The position numbers and the translations under genes are program-made. From Diaminobutyricibacter sp049994905 (GTDB lineage: Bacteria > Actinomycetota > Actinomycetes > Actinomycetales > Microbacteriaceae), in assembly GCF_049994905.1 (NCBI RefSeq), contig NZ_CP188258.1:1798001-1862000 (forward strand): a DNA stretch of 64,000 bases, given 5' to 3'. Shown here piece after piece: positions 9,041 through 17,310 of this stretch. Every line of letters begins with the position of its first letter. Within the stretch, counting starts at the first letter, position 1. The notes under the pieces were generated by a model, which was not told where the DNA came from, did no database searches, and was given only the letters and a program-made list of their open reading frames with translations.

Positions 9041-10276
9041 GTGACCACCGAGCTCGAGAGTGCGTTCCGCCAGGACTGGCCGCTCATCCTCGGCGCCGTG
9101 GTGCGCTACACAGGCGACCTGCAACTCGCCGAAGACTCCGTGCAGGAGGCGTTCGTGCGTGCCCTGGCGGCTGAGACCGACGGTGCCGTGGTGACCAACC
9201 CGTCTGCGTGGATCACTACCGTTGCGCGCCGGATTGCGATCGACACCATCCGAAAAGGGCAGACGCTCGCGCGCTCCCTTCCCGCGCTCGCGACCGAAGC
9301 ACTGCTGTCGAACGAGACCGCCATGCCCGACGAATCCTTCACTTTCACCGGCGATGAACGCCTGGAGCTCATCCTGCTCGTCTGCCACCCCGACCTCGCC
9401 GAGGAGGCGCGGGTCGCGATGGCCCTGCGCTTCGTCTGCGGCGTCAGCACCCGCGACATCGCAACGGTGTTCCTGGTGCCCGAGCCCACGATGGCCGCCC
9501 GGCTCACGCGCGCGAAGAAGCGCATCCACGACTCGCAGACACGTTTCTCCTTCGACGACGAGGCGGTGGTCGCCCGGCGCGTGCCCGACGCGCTGACGAC
9601 CCTCTACCTGCTGTACACCGTCGGTCACGCCGCCCCAGACGGGAGCCCTCTGTCGACGAGGGAGTACCGGCGCGATGCGATCGCGCTCGCCCGGGATCTC
9701 GTGCGGCTCGCGCCGTCGGACCCTGAGGCATCCGGACTGCTCGGACTGCTCCTCCTCACGGAGGCGCGCCAGGGCACGCGTTTCGATGCGGATGGCGAAC
9801 TCCGGTCGCTTGAGGACGCCGACCGCTCGCTGTGGGACAGGCGCGCGATCGATGAAGGCGTCGAGCTCGCGACCCGGTCTCTCCCCGGTCGCGGCCGATT
9901 CGCTTTGCAGGCGGGGATCGCCGGCCTTCACGCGCTGGCACCGACCTGGAGGGCTACCGACTGGACCATGGTCGCCCGGCTGTACGACCGGCTGGCCGAG
10001 GTGTGGCCGTCACCGTCGGCACAGCTCAGCCGGATCGTCGCCCGCGGTTACAGTGACGACATCGGACCAGAGGTGGCGCTGGCCGAACTCGACGGCCTCG
10101 ACGACGACCTCGGACCGTCTCTGCGGGGACAGGCTGCCGCGGTGCGCGGCGACCTGTTGCGGCGGGCCGGTGAGGCCGAGGCGGCTGTCTTCGCGTATCG
10201 CGAGGCGATCGCGCTCGAGCCGAACGACCGGGTGCGCCGCTTTCTCGAGAGACGCGTAGCGGAGCTGGGCGGCTGA
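9041..10276 (+). CDS. ECF42-type RNA polymerase sigma factor with long C-terminal extension
   Basis: The 411-residue protein has an ECF sigma core: region 2 at about residues 20-75 (LAEDSVQEAFVRAL, then PSAWITTVARRIAIDTIRKG) and region 4 at about 110-160 (FVCGVSTRDIATVFLVPEPTMAARLTRAKKRI). A C-terminal extension of some 230 residues follows, predicted helical and tetratricopeptide-like. This architecture plus an adjacent DGPF protein defines the ECF42 group, which works without a classical anti-sigma factor; the extension is thought to control activity. The start is GTG. Its 3' end is copied just downstream (see repeat at 10253). Confidence 0.9.
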   Translation: MTTELESAFRQDWPLILGAVVRYTGDLQLAEDSVQEAFVRALAAETDGAVVTNPSAWITTVARRIAIDTIRKGQTLARSLPALATEALLSNETAMPDESFTFTGDERLELILLVCHPDLAEEARVAMALRFVCGVSTRDIATVFLVPEPTMAARLTRAKKRIHDSQTRFSFDDEAVVARRVPDALTTLYLLYTVGHAAPDGSPLSTREYRRDAIALARDLVRLAPSDPEASGLLGLLLLTEARQGTRFDADGELRSLEDADRSLWDRRAIDEGVELATRSLPGRGRFALQAGIAGLHALAPTWRATDWTMVARLYDRLAEVWPSPSAQLSRIVARGYSDDIGPEVALAELDGLDDDLGPSLRGQAAAVRGDLLRRAGEAEAAVFAYREAIALEPNDRVRRFLERRVAELGG

Positions 10277-10313
10277 GTCAGCACTGTCGCGTAGCGGAGC
10301 TGGGCGGCTGAGT
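10253..10313. repeat. 26-bp perfect direct repeat at the end of the sigma gene
   Basis: The segment 10253-10278, containing the last codons and stop of the sigma gene, is repeated exactly at 10288-10313, nine bases later, up to the stop codon of the convergent tetR gene. The unit begins CGCGTAGCGGAGCTGG. It looks like a recent tandem duplication in a short convergent intergenic space and leaves both reading frames intact. Confidence 0.9.
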
Positions 10314-10861
10314 TAGGAGCGGCGATCGACCAGGTCGGCCACGACGGCGAGCAGCCGGTCCATGTCGTCCTCGGACGAGATCAACGCCTCCGCGCTGGGG
10401 AGCATGGCTGAGTTGTAGTACATGCCGTCGCCGAGCAGCATCACGGCCCTCGCGACGGCGGGGTCGTGCACGGTGTCTTCGATGATCGCGAGCCAGTCCG
10501 CCTGCATACGCTGGAGCGACTGCCGCGCGCGGGGGTTGGCCCCCTGGGCAAGTCGGGCGACGGCGATGATGGTCCGGTCGAGCGGGCTCTGCGACGACAC
10601 GGAGGTGCGGATGAAGTACTCGACGGGCCCGGAGGGGGCGGTGCGCATCCGTTCCAGGTCGACCTCGACCTGACCGGCGAGCCGGTCGAGGACGCCTTCG
10701 ACGAGCGCATCTTTGGACGCGAAGTGGTAGAGGAGCCCTCCCTTGGAGACACCGGCGCTGCGGGCGACGGCCTCGAGTGTCGATGCCCGCTCGCCGTGCT
10801 CGATCAGCAGCTCTTCGAAGGCGTCGAGAATGCGATCGCGAGCGGACGGTGTTGCGGCCAT
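10313..10861 (-). CDS. TetR family transcriptional repressor
   Basis: The 182-residue protein begins MAATPSARDRILDAFEELL. The TetR N-terminal helix-turn-helix is at about residues 8-52 (STLEAVARSAGVSKGGLLYHFASKDALV), followed by a variable ligand-binding domain. I use the ATG at 10861; the frame stays open upstream but runs into the divergent MFS gene. It is divergent from an MFS exporter with an inverted repeat between them, so it most likely represses that exporter and itself and releases on binding a small molecule. Confidence 0.92.
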   Translation of the reverse strand: MAATPSARDRILDAFEELLIEHGERASTLEAVARSAGVSKGGLLYHFASKDALVEGVLDRLAGQVEVDLERMRTAPSGPVEYFIRTSVSSQSPLDRTIIAVARLAQGANPRARQSLQRMQADWLAIIEDTVHDPAVARAVMLLGDGMYYNSAMLPSAEALISSEDDMDRLLAVVADLVDRRS

Positions 10862-10889
10862 GGGGCCATCGTAGCGGGCTGGGACTGGA

Positions 10890-10915
10890 TACTGTACCGG
10901 CTGGACGGTATAGTA
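10890..10915. promoter_or_regulatory. Putative TetR operator between tetR and the MFS gene
   Basis: An inverted repeat with 10-base arms, TACTGTACCG (10890-10899) and CGGTATAGTA (10906-10915), has one mismatch and a 6-base spacer. It sits in the 96-base divergent intergenic region, where TetR-family operators normally lie. Binding is inferred, not shown. Confidence 0.65.
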
Positions 10916-10957
10916 AAAAGGGACCGCATATTCCAAACGAATGAAAGAGCACGATCC

Positions 10958-12511
10958 ATGACCGGCCCCGTCACGACATCCACGTCTTCGAGCGCGGCGC
11001 GCACGATCGGAACGCGGCCGGCGCGAGCCGGGGTGCGCCAGTGGGCGGCCCTCGTCGTGCTGATGCTGCCGGTGCTCCTGGTCTCCGTCGACAACACGGT
11101 GCTGAGCTTCGCCCTCCCGTCGATCTCGAAGGCGCTCGAGCCGACCGGTACGGGCATGCTCTGGATCATCGACGCGTACCCGCTCGTGCTCGCAGGCCTC
11201 CTGGTGTCGATGGGCAGCCTCGGTGACAGGATCGGGCGCCGCCGGCTCCTGCTGATCGGCTCGATCGGCTTCGCCGCCGTCTCGGTCGGTGCAGCATTCG
11301 CGCCGTCGACGGAATGGCTGATCGCGGCCCGCGCGGCCCTCGGGTTCTTCGGCGCAATGCTGATGCCTTCGACCCTCTCGCTGTTGCGCAGCGTCTTCGT
11401 CGACCGAGATCAGCGCCGCCTGGCGATCGCCGTCTGGGCATCCGGCTTCGCCGCCGGTGCAGCGCTCGGGCCGATCGTCGGGGGAGTGCTCATCGAGCAC
11501 TACTGGTGGGGTGCCGTCTTCCTGCTCGCGGTTCCCGTGCTCATTCCGCTGCTGGTGCTCGCGCCCCTGCTCATCCCCGAGTCGCGCGACCCGAATCCCG
11601 GGCCTGTCGACGTGGTGAGCATCCTGCTGTCACTCGCGACCATGGCCCCGATCGTGTACGGGATCAAGTCGCTCGCCGCGGACGGCGTGAATGCGATCGC
11701 CGCTGCGGCCATTGTGGTCGGTCTCGGCGCCGGCTCATTGTTCGTGCGACGCCAGCTGCGCCGCCCGGTACCCATGCTCGACATGAGACTGTTTCGCAAC
11801 CGGGCCTTCAGCGGCGCCGTGGTCGTGAACCTGCTGAGCGTCATCGCGCTCGTGGGCTTCCTGTTCTTCGTCTCGCAGCACCTGCAGCTCGTCCTCGGGC
11901 TGAATCCGATCGACGCGTCGCTGGTGCTGCTGCCGGGCCTGGTGACGATGATCATCGCCGGACTCGTGGTCGTACCCATCGCACGGCGGGTCCGGCCCGG
12001 CATCCTTGTGCCGGTCGGCCTCCTGGTCTCGGGGGCGGGTTACGGGATCATCGCGCTGCTCGGCGGAGCCGCCCCGGCATCCACCCTGATGATCGCCTTC
12101 ATCGCGCTCGGTGCCGGGATCGGGGCTGCCGAGACGGTGTCGAATGAGCTCATCATCGCGAGCGCGCCTGCCGACAAGTCGGGCGCAGCATCGGCGGTGT
12201 CGGAGACCGCCTACGAGCTCGGGGCCGTGCTCGGTACGGCGACGCTCGGCACGATCCTCACAGCGTCGTACCGGGCGGCGGTCGTTCTGCCCGACGGGCT
12301 GGACGCCTCCCAGCGGGCCGTCGCGCACGAAACACTCGGCGGGGCGACGACGGTGGCCGGGTCACTGCCGACCGGGCTCGCTGAGCAGCTGCTCGAGTCC
12401 GCCAGGCACGCGTTCGACAGCGGAGTGGCGCTGACCGCCGGCATCGGCGCCCTGCTCATGGTCGTCGCCGCAGTCGTCGCCTTCGTCGGGCTCCGGGCCG
12501 TGCGGCCGTAG
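10958..12511 (+). CDS. MFS drug-exporter, DHA2 (14-helix) family
   Basis: The 517-residue protein has about 14 hydrophobic segments and the DHA2 signatures: LVSVDNTVLSFALPSI in helix 1 (motif D1-like) and LGDRIGRRRLLLIGS in the loop after helix 2 (motif A). Proteins of this type (QacA/SmvA relatives) export cationic or lipophilic compounds using the proton gradient. The start is ATG 10958, preceded by AAAGAG. It is divergent from a TetR repressor with a shared operator, the standard layout for inducible efflux. The substrate cannot be read from the sequence. Confidence 0.9.
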   Translation: MTGPVTTSTSSSAARTIGTRPARAGVRQWAALVVLMLPVLLVSVDNTVLSFALPSISKALEPTGTGMLWIIDAYPLVLAGLLVSMGSLGDRIGRRRLLLIGSIGFAAVSVGAAFAPSTEWLIAARAALGFFGAMLMPSTLSLLRSVFVDRDQRRLAIAVWASGFAAGAALGPIVGGVLIEHYWWGAVFLLAVPVLIPLLVLAPLLIPESRDPNPGPVDVVSILLSLATMAPIVYGIKSLAADGVNAIAAAAIVVGLGAGSLFVRRQLRRPVPMLDMRLFRNRAFSGAVVVNLLSVIALVGFLFFVSQHLQLVLGLNPIDASLVLLPGLVTMIIAGLVVVPIARRVRPGILVPVGLLVSGAGYGIIALLGGAAPASTLMIAFIALGAGIGAAETVSNELIIASAPADKSGAASAVSETAYELGAVLGTATLGTILTASYRAAVVLPDGLDASQRAVAHETLGGATTVAGSLPTGLAEQLLESARHAFDSGVALTAGIGALLMVVAAVVAFVGLRAVRP

Positions 12512-12570
12512 AACAGATCGTTCCTGAACAGGTCGTGCCTGAACAGGTCGTGCCTGAACAGGTCGTGCCT
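12508..12570. repeat. 15-bp tandem repeat, four units
   Basis: Three exact copies of CCTGAACAGGTCGTG occupy 12523-12537, 12538-12552 and 12553-12567, followed by CCT. A degenerate fourth copy (GTAGAACAGATCGTT) precedes them at 12508-12522. The array spans the end of the MFS gene to the end of the convergent DUF6458 gene. The copy number is probably unstable between strains. Confidence 0.9.
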
Positions 12571-12823
12571 AGATGTCGGCGTCGTCGCGGCGCTCGGTCG
12601 TGTTGTACCTCAGGCCGGTCGCAGGGTCGATGCCTTCTCGCACCGTGATCGTCGAACGGCGCTTCCTCACGAGCAGGATGATGCCGAGGATGATCACCAG
12701 CACGCCGGCGCCCATGAGGATGTACCCCAACACCTGCAGATCGATCCACGAGGGACTGACCGTGATGGCGAATGCGAAGATCGCGCCCACTACGAAGAGG
12801 AAGATACCGCCGCCGAGGCTCAT
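12569..12823 (-). CDS. DUF6458-type small membrane protein
   Basis: The 84-residue protein has an N-terminal hydrophobic segment (LGGGIFLFVVGAIFAFAI), a second one (LGYILMGAGVLVIILGIILL), and a basic/polar cytosolic tail (RKRRSTITVREGIDPATG). This is the pattern of the actinobacterial DUF6458 family, whose function is unknown. It is divergent from leuB and convergent with the MFS gene. Confidence 0.75.
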   Translation of the reverse strand: MSLGGGIFLFVVGAIFAFAITVSPSWIDLQVLGYILMGAGVLVIILGIILLVRKRRSTITVREGIDPATGLRYNTTERRDDADI

Positions 12824-12919
12824 GTGCTCACCCTAAACCTGTCGGACCGGTCAGGGCCAGAGCCGACCCGCAGCACCGGTACTCTGGCAGTACGTGTCGC
12901 AGATCTACGCAGGAGTGTC

Positions 12920-13975
12920 ATGTCGCAGTCGTTCAAACTCGCCGTCATCCCCGGGGATGGCATCGGACCCGAGGTCGTCGCTGAAGCCGTCAAGGTGCTG
13001 GATGCGGTGACAGCCGGCACCGACCGCACCTTCGAGAAGACGCACTTCTCGCTCGGCGCCGCGCGGTACCTCGAGACGGGCGACGTACTCACGGATGACG
13101 ACCTGGCGTCGATCAAACTGCATGACGCCATCCTGCTCGGCGCTGTCGGCGGCGTGCCGGGTGACCCGCGCCTCGCGAACGCCAACATCGAGCGCGGCCT
13201 GCTGCTGAAGCTCCGGTTCTCCCTCGATCACTACGTGAACCTTCGCCCGACCCGGCTTTTCCCCGGTATTGCCAGCCCACTCGCCGAACCGGGCGAGGTC
13301 GACTTCGTCGTGATCCGCGAAGGCACGGAGGGTCCCTACGTCGGCAACGGCGGCGCGATCCGCGTCGGAACACCGCACGAGGTGGCGAACGAGGTCTCCG
13401 TCAACACCGCGTTCGGCGTGGAGCGCGTCGTTCGCTTCGCGTTCGAGCAGGCTGAGGCGCGTCGCGGCAAGCTCACCCTCGTGCACAAGACCAACGTGCT
13501 GACGTTCGCCGGGGGACTCTGGAAGCGCACGGTCGACGCTGTCGCTGCCGAGCATCCGTCGGTCGCTGTGGACTACCTCCACGTCGACGCGGCCACCATC
13601 TTCTTCGTGACGAATCCTGCTAGATTCGATGTGATCGTCACGGACAACCTCTTCGGCGACATTCTCACCGATCTCGCGGCCGCAATCAGCGGTGGCATCG
13701 GACTGGCAGCCTCGGGCAACATCAACCCCACTGGCGTCTTCCCCAGCATGTTCGAGCCGGTTCATGGGTCGGCTCCCGACATCGCAGGCCAGCAGAAGGC
13801 CGACCCCACTGCAGCGATCCTCTCTGTCGCGCTCCTGCTCCGCCACCTCGGAGCAGCCGATGCCGCCGACCAGGTGGACCGGGCCGTAACCGCCGACCTT
13901 GCAGGCCGAGGCTCGTCGCCGCGCACGACCGCCGAAATCGGCGACGCAATAGTGGCACTGCTGACGCAGAATTAG
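12920..13975 (+). CDS. leuB: 3-isopropylmalate dehydrogenase
   Basis: LeuB oxidatively decarboxylates 3-isopropylmalate to 2-ketoisocaproate in leucine synthesis. The start is ATG 12920 behind AGGAG (12911-12915), giving 351 residues. Key features are VIPGDGIGPEVVAEAVKVLD at the N-terminus, the LRPTRL substrate loop, VIREGTEGPYVGNGG, and VTDNLFGDILTDLAAAISGG with the metal-binding Asp residues. The 351-residue length fits the short actinobacterial LeuB. ilvE follows after 24 bases, so leuB-ilvE are probably one operon. Confidence 0.96.
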   Translation: MSQSFKLAVIPGDGIGPEVVAEAVKVLDAVTAGTDRTFEKTHFSLGAARYLETGDVLTDDDLASIKLHDAILLGAVGGVPGDPRLANANIERGLLLKLRFSLDHYVNLRPTRLFPGIASPLAEPGEVDFVVIREGTEGPYVGNGGAIRVGTPHEVANEVSVNTAFGVERVVRFAFEQAEARRGKLTLVHKTNVLTFAGGLWKRTVDAVAAEHPSVAVDYLHVDAATIFFVTNPARFDVIVTDNLFGDILTDLAAAISGGIGLAASGNINPTGVFPSMFEPVHGSAPDIAGQQKADPTAAILSVALLLRHLGAADAADQVDRAVTADLAGRGSSPRTTAEIGDAIVALLTQN

Positions 13976-13999
13976 ATCACCAGCTCTCAAAGGATTGTC

Positions 14000-15115
14000 A
14001 TGACCGCTCCCACCGCAACAGCCGCTCCTGCCGCCCTCGACTTCGCCGTGACCCGCAACCTCGCGGCGCGTGGACGTGGCGAGCGCGAGGAGATCCTCGC
14101 GAATCCCGGTTTCGGAAACTATTTCACCGACCACATGGTCGACATCTGCTGGTCGGCGAAGGGTGGATGGCACCGTCCCCGTGTCTCGCCGTACGGTCCC
14201 ATCCAGCTCGAGCCGTCGGCCGCGGTGCTGCACTACGCACAGGAAGTGTTCGAGGGCCTCAAGGCGTACCGCCACGAGGACGGCTCGATCTGGACGTTCC
14301 GGCCGGAGGCGAATGCGGCGCGCATGCAGCGCTCCGCACACCGCCTAGCGCTTCCCCAGCTCCCGGTCGAGTACTTCCTCGAGTCGCTGCGGCAGCTCAT
14401 CGCCGTCGACGGCGACTGGGTTCCGGATGCGGCCGAGACCAGCCTCTACCTGCGGCCCTTCATGTTCGCCAAAGAGGCCTTCCTCGGCGTGCGCCCTGCG
14501 AACAAGGTCGCCTACTACGTGATCGCAAGCCCGGCCGGCGCCTACTTCACGGGCGGGGTCAGCCCGGTGTCCATCTGGCTCTCCGACCACTATTCGCGAG
14601 CGGGCAAGGGCGGCACGGGCGCGGCGAAGACCGGCGGCAATTATGCTTCGAGTCTGCTTCCGCAGTCGGAAGCGTACGAGCACGGATGCGCACAGGTGCT
14701 CTTCCTCGACGCGACGGAGGGCAAATACCTCGAGGAGCTCGGGGGGATGAACGTGGTGCTGGTCTACAAGGACGGCACCCTGGTGACGCCGCAGTCCGAC
14801 AGCATCCTCGAAGGGATCACGCTGAATTCGGTGCTGCAGCTGGCGCGCGATCGCGGCCACAAGGTGGAGGAGCGCCGCGTGACGATCGACGAATGGCGTG
14901 TCGGCTACGAGTCCGGCGACATCACCGAGGTCTTCGCCTGCGGAACCGCTGCAATGATCACACCGATCGGCGAACTCAAGGCCGAGGGCTTCACGATCGG
15001 CGACATCACGGCGCCTGCCGGCGAGCTCACGATGTCGCTCCGCGACGAACTCACCGACATCCAGTACGGCCGTCGTGCCGACCGCCACGGTTGGATGACG
15101 CGTCTCGACGCCTGA
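14000..15115 (+). CDS. ilvE: Branched-chain amino acid aminotransferase
   Basis: IlvE is a PLP-dependent fold-type IV enzyme that transfers an amino group from glutamate to the 2-keto acids of Val, Leu and Ile. It is 371 residues long, normal for the actinobacterial form. The lysine region is visible in KTGGNYASSLLPQSEAYEHG, followed by EELGGMNVVLVYKDGTLVTP and the C-terminal CGTAAMITPIGEL phosphate-binding loop. AAAGGA precedes the ATG. It completes the leuB-ilvE pair and is followed by a strong bidirectional hairpin. Confidence 0.95.
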   Translation: MTAPTATAAPAALDFAVTRNLAARGRGEREEILANPGFGNYFTDHMVDICWSAKGGWHRPRVSPYGPIQLEPSAAVLHYAQEVFEGLKAYRHEDGSIWTFRPEANAARMQRSAHRLALPQLPVEYFLESLRQLIAVDGDWVPDAAETSLYLRPFMFAKEAFLGVRPANKVAYYVIASPAGAYFTGGVSPVSIWLSDHYSRAGKGGTGAAKTGGNYASSLLPQSEAYEHGCAQVLFLDATEGKYLEELGGMNVVLVYKDGTLVTPQSDSILEGITLNSVLQLARDRGHKVEERRVTIDEWRVGYESGDITEVFACGTAAMITPIGELKAEGFTIGDITAPAGELTMSLRDELTDIQYGRRADRHGWMTRLDA

Positions 15116-15119
15116 CGGC

Positions 15120-15179
15120 CCCGGTTGACGGGATCGGCCCCTTCGAACAGCCTCGAAGGGGCCGGTCTCGTCAACCGGG
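15120..15179. terminator. Bidirectional hairpin between ilvE and the aminotransferase gene
   Basis: A long, nearly perfect inverted repeat has about 27-base arms, starting CCCGGTTGACGGGATCGG on the left and mirrored to 15179, around a six-base loop at 15147-15152. It lies between two convergent genes and can serve as a terminator for both. Confidence 0.8.
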
Positions 15180-15186
15180 ATCTCTG

Positions 15187-16278
15187 CTAACGCCCCAGTG
15201 CGCGCACGACGGCGTCGACGTCGTCCATGGTGTTCCAGAGGTGGAAGGCGACCCGGGCACGCCCGGCGCGCCCGGAGGCCCGGATGCCTGCAGCGGCGAG
15301 CGAAGCCAGGTCGCTGCCGTCGGCATCCGGCCACGTGATGATGGCCTGGCCGTTCGCCTCGATCCCCAGCCGATCGCACAGGGCGTCGCCGAGGCCCGAC
15401 GTGTGTGCGTGCACGGCGTCGATGTCGAGGCGTCGGAAGAGGTCCAGTGCGGCGGCGGTGCCCGGCCACACGGGCCACGCGGGGGAGACGTCGAAGCGGC
15501 GTGCATCCGACGCCAGCCCCATCCCGGGGCCGTAGCAGGACTGCCACGGGTCGTGCCCCGCGTACCATCCCGCCTGGATCGGCCGCAGTACGCCGTCGAT
15601 GTTCTCGCCGACGTAGAGGAAGGCGGATCCGCGCGGAGAACAGAGCCACTTGTATGCGCTGCAGGCCAGGACGTCGAACTGCCCGGCATCCACCGGATAC
15701 CAGCCCGCCGCCTGCGTCGCGTCGCAGAAGGTGAAGACATCGTTTGCTCGTGCCGCCGCGACGACAGCGTCGACGTCCGCGATCTCGCCGGTCGCCGACT
15801 GGACGAGTGAGAAGGCGACGAGCCAGGTGCGCGAGGAGATCGAGCCTGCGAGCGCGCCGAGCGGCACGTGGCGAACGGTCACGCCGCGGTGGGCCTGCAC
15901 GAGGAACGGGAAGACGATCGAGCTGAAGTCGCCGTCGACGCACACGATCTCGGCGCCGTCGGGGGCCGCCGCCGCGACGACACTCGCCAGTACGGACACC
16001 TGGGATCCGATTGCCACCCGGGCCGGCCCGACGTGCACCAGCTCGGCGAAGGACGACCGCGCGGACGCGACCGGGATGTCGTAGCGGTCGGCCCGCGTCT
16101 CGCCCCGCTCCCACGTCTCGAGATCGTCGCGCGTCGCCGCGAGCGTCGCATGCAGGGGAAGGCCCTGGGTGCACGCCGCGAGGTAACGCGGGCCCGCTGT
16201 GAACTGGGTGCGCGCATCCTCGATGGTGATGCGGTCGAGAGTCGGGGTGGGCATGAGTCCAGCGTGAGGCAAACTCAT
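15187..16278 (-). CDS. PLP-dependent class V aminotransferase family protein
   Basis: The 363-residue protein has the class V (cysteine desulfurase/selenocysteine lyase-like) layout. CDATQAAGWYPVDAGQFDVL supplies the PLP-ring Asp and region before the lysine, and SAYKWLCSPRG carries the probable Schiff-base lysine at about residue 210. No distinctive desulfurase active-site cysteine loop is evident, so the substrate is open. The start at 16278 gives MSLPHAGLMPTPTLDR; ATG at 16254 is an alternative. It is divergent from a LysR regulator with an inverted repeat between, suggesting LysR control. Confidence 0.82.
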   Translation of the reverse strand: MSLPHAGLMPTPTLDRITIEDARTQFTAGPRYLAACTQGLPLHATLAATRDDLETWERGETRADRYDIPVASARSSFAELVHVGPARVAIGSQVSVLASVVAAAAPDGAEIVCVDGDFSSIVFPFLVQAHRGVTVRHVPLGALAGSISSRTWLVAFSLVQSATGEIADVDAVVAAARANDVFTFCDATQAAGWYPVDAGQFDVLACSAYKWLCSPRGSAFLYVGENIDGVLRPIQAGWYAGHDPWQSCYGPGMGLASDARRFDVSPAWPVWPGTAAALDLFRRLDIDAVHAHTSGLGDALCDRLGIEANGQAIITWPDADGSDLASLAAAGIRASGRAGRARVAFHLWNTMDDVDAVVRALGR

Positions 16279-16286
16279 TCATTCGA

Positions 16287-16321
16287 CCAGAGCCAGTATG
16301 TAATTGAAAACATTGCTCTGG
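16287..16321. promoter_or_regulatory. Putative LysR-type operator in the divergent region
   Basis: A perfect inverted repeat CCAGAGC (16287-16293) and GCTCTGG (16315-16321) encloses an A/T-rich centre with AATTGAAAACATT. It lies in the 57-base space between the divergent aminotransferase and lysR genes, where LysR-type regulators normally bind. Confidence 0.5.
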
Positions 16322-16335
16322 GTTATGATTCGGGC

Positions 16336-17301
16336 ATGACCCTCCAATCGGATGCGATCCATCTCGACCTCGATTCGCATGCGCTTCGCGTCGTGCGCGC
16401 CGTCGCCGACCACGGCACCATCACCGGGGCAGCGCGCGCCCTCGGCTATAGCCAGCCTGCGATCAGCCAGCACCTCAAAAGGCTCGAAGCGCGCATCGGC
16501 ATGCCGGTCGTCTCCCGTGTCGGCCGCGGTGTCGCCCTCACCGAGGCCGGGCGCGTCCTGGCGCGCCACGCCGCCACGGTCACGACCGCGCTCGACGCTG
16601 CTGCCGGTGAACTCGCCGACCTCTCCGGTCTTCGTTCGGGCCGGGTTCGTCTGGCCGCGTTCCCGTCCGCGTCATCGACGATAGTTCCCCGGCTGCTGCG
16701 AACCATGGCGGAGACCCATCCCGGCGTGCGGATCACCTATACGGAGGCGGAACCGCCCGAAGCGGTGCAGTCGGTGCGCGCGCAGGCCGCCGACCTCGCG
16801 ATCACGTTCAGTTATCCGGGCGACCGCGTCGACCCCCACAAGGAGAGCGCGCGCGGGCTCGCCGTGGTTCCCGTCTGGTTCGACGAGATGGTGGTCGCAC
16901 TGCCCGCGGATCACCCGCTGGCCGGCGAGCCGACCGTCGACCTCGCCCAGCTGGCAGACGAGTCGTGGATCGCCGGATGCCCGCGCTGCCGCGGCCATCT
17001 GCTCGAACTGACCGACCACTGCGACTTCAACCCGCGCATCGCGTACGAGACCGACAACTTCGTCGCCGTGCTGAGCATGGTCGCCGAGCGTGTCGGCGTG
17101 GCGCTCCTGCCGTCGCTCGCCGTCGCATCCGCGGGCCTGCACCCTGGCGTCGTCGTGCGCCCCACCTCCAACCGGGATCGCCGCACAGTCAATCTGGTCG
17201 GCTCCGTGGGCGCAGACCAGGTGCCCGCGATTGCGGCGGCCGCCGACGTACTCGTGAATCTCGACGCAGGCGAATGGATGCTGACCTCCGCCGATCGCTA
17301 G
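16336..17301 (+). CDS. LysR family transcriptional regulator
   Basis: The 321-residue protein has an N-terminal LysR helix-turn-helix at about residues 15-75 (LRVVRAVADHGTITGAARAL, then YSQPAISQHLKRLEARIG) and a periplasmic-binding-like effector domain (SGRVRLAAFPSASSTIVPRL onward). The start is ATG 16336. It faces a divergent PLP aminotransferase gene and most likely regulates it; the fumarylacetoacetase-family gene follows after nine bases and may be co-transcribed. The effector is unknown. Confidence 0.92.
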   Translation: MTLQSDAIHLDLDSHALRVVRAVADHGTITGAARALGYSQPAISQHLKRLEARIGMPVVSRVGRGVALTEAGRVLARHAATVTTALDAAAGELADLSGLRSGRVRLAAFPSASSTIVPRLLRTMAETHPGVRITYTEAEPPEAVQSVRAQAADLAITFSYPGDRVDPHKESARGLAVVPVWFDEMVVALPADHPLAGEPTVDLAQLADESWIAGCPRCRGHLLELTDHCDFNPRIAYETDNFVAVLSMVAERVGVALLPSLAVASAGLHPGVVVRPTSNRDRRTVNLVGSVGADQVPAIAAAADVLVNLDAGEWMLTSADR

Positions 17302-17310
17302 GCTCGAGGC

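Noticed and set aside
12508..12570. Short regular repeats as a CRISPR array
   Set aside because: Units are 15 bases and directly adjacent without spacers, and there are no cas genes.
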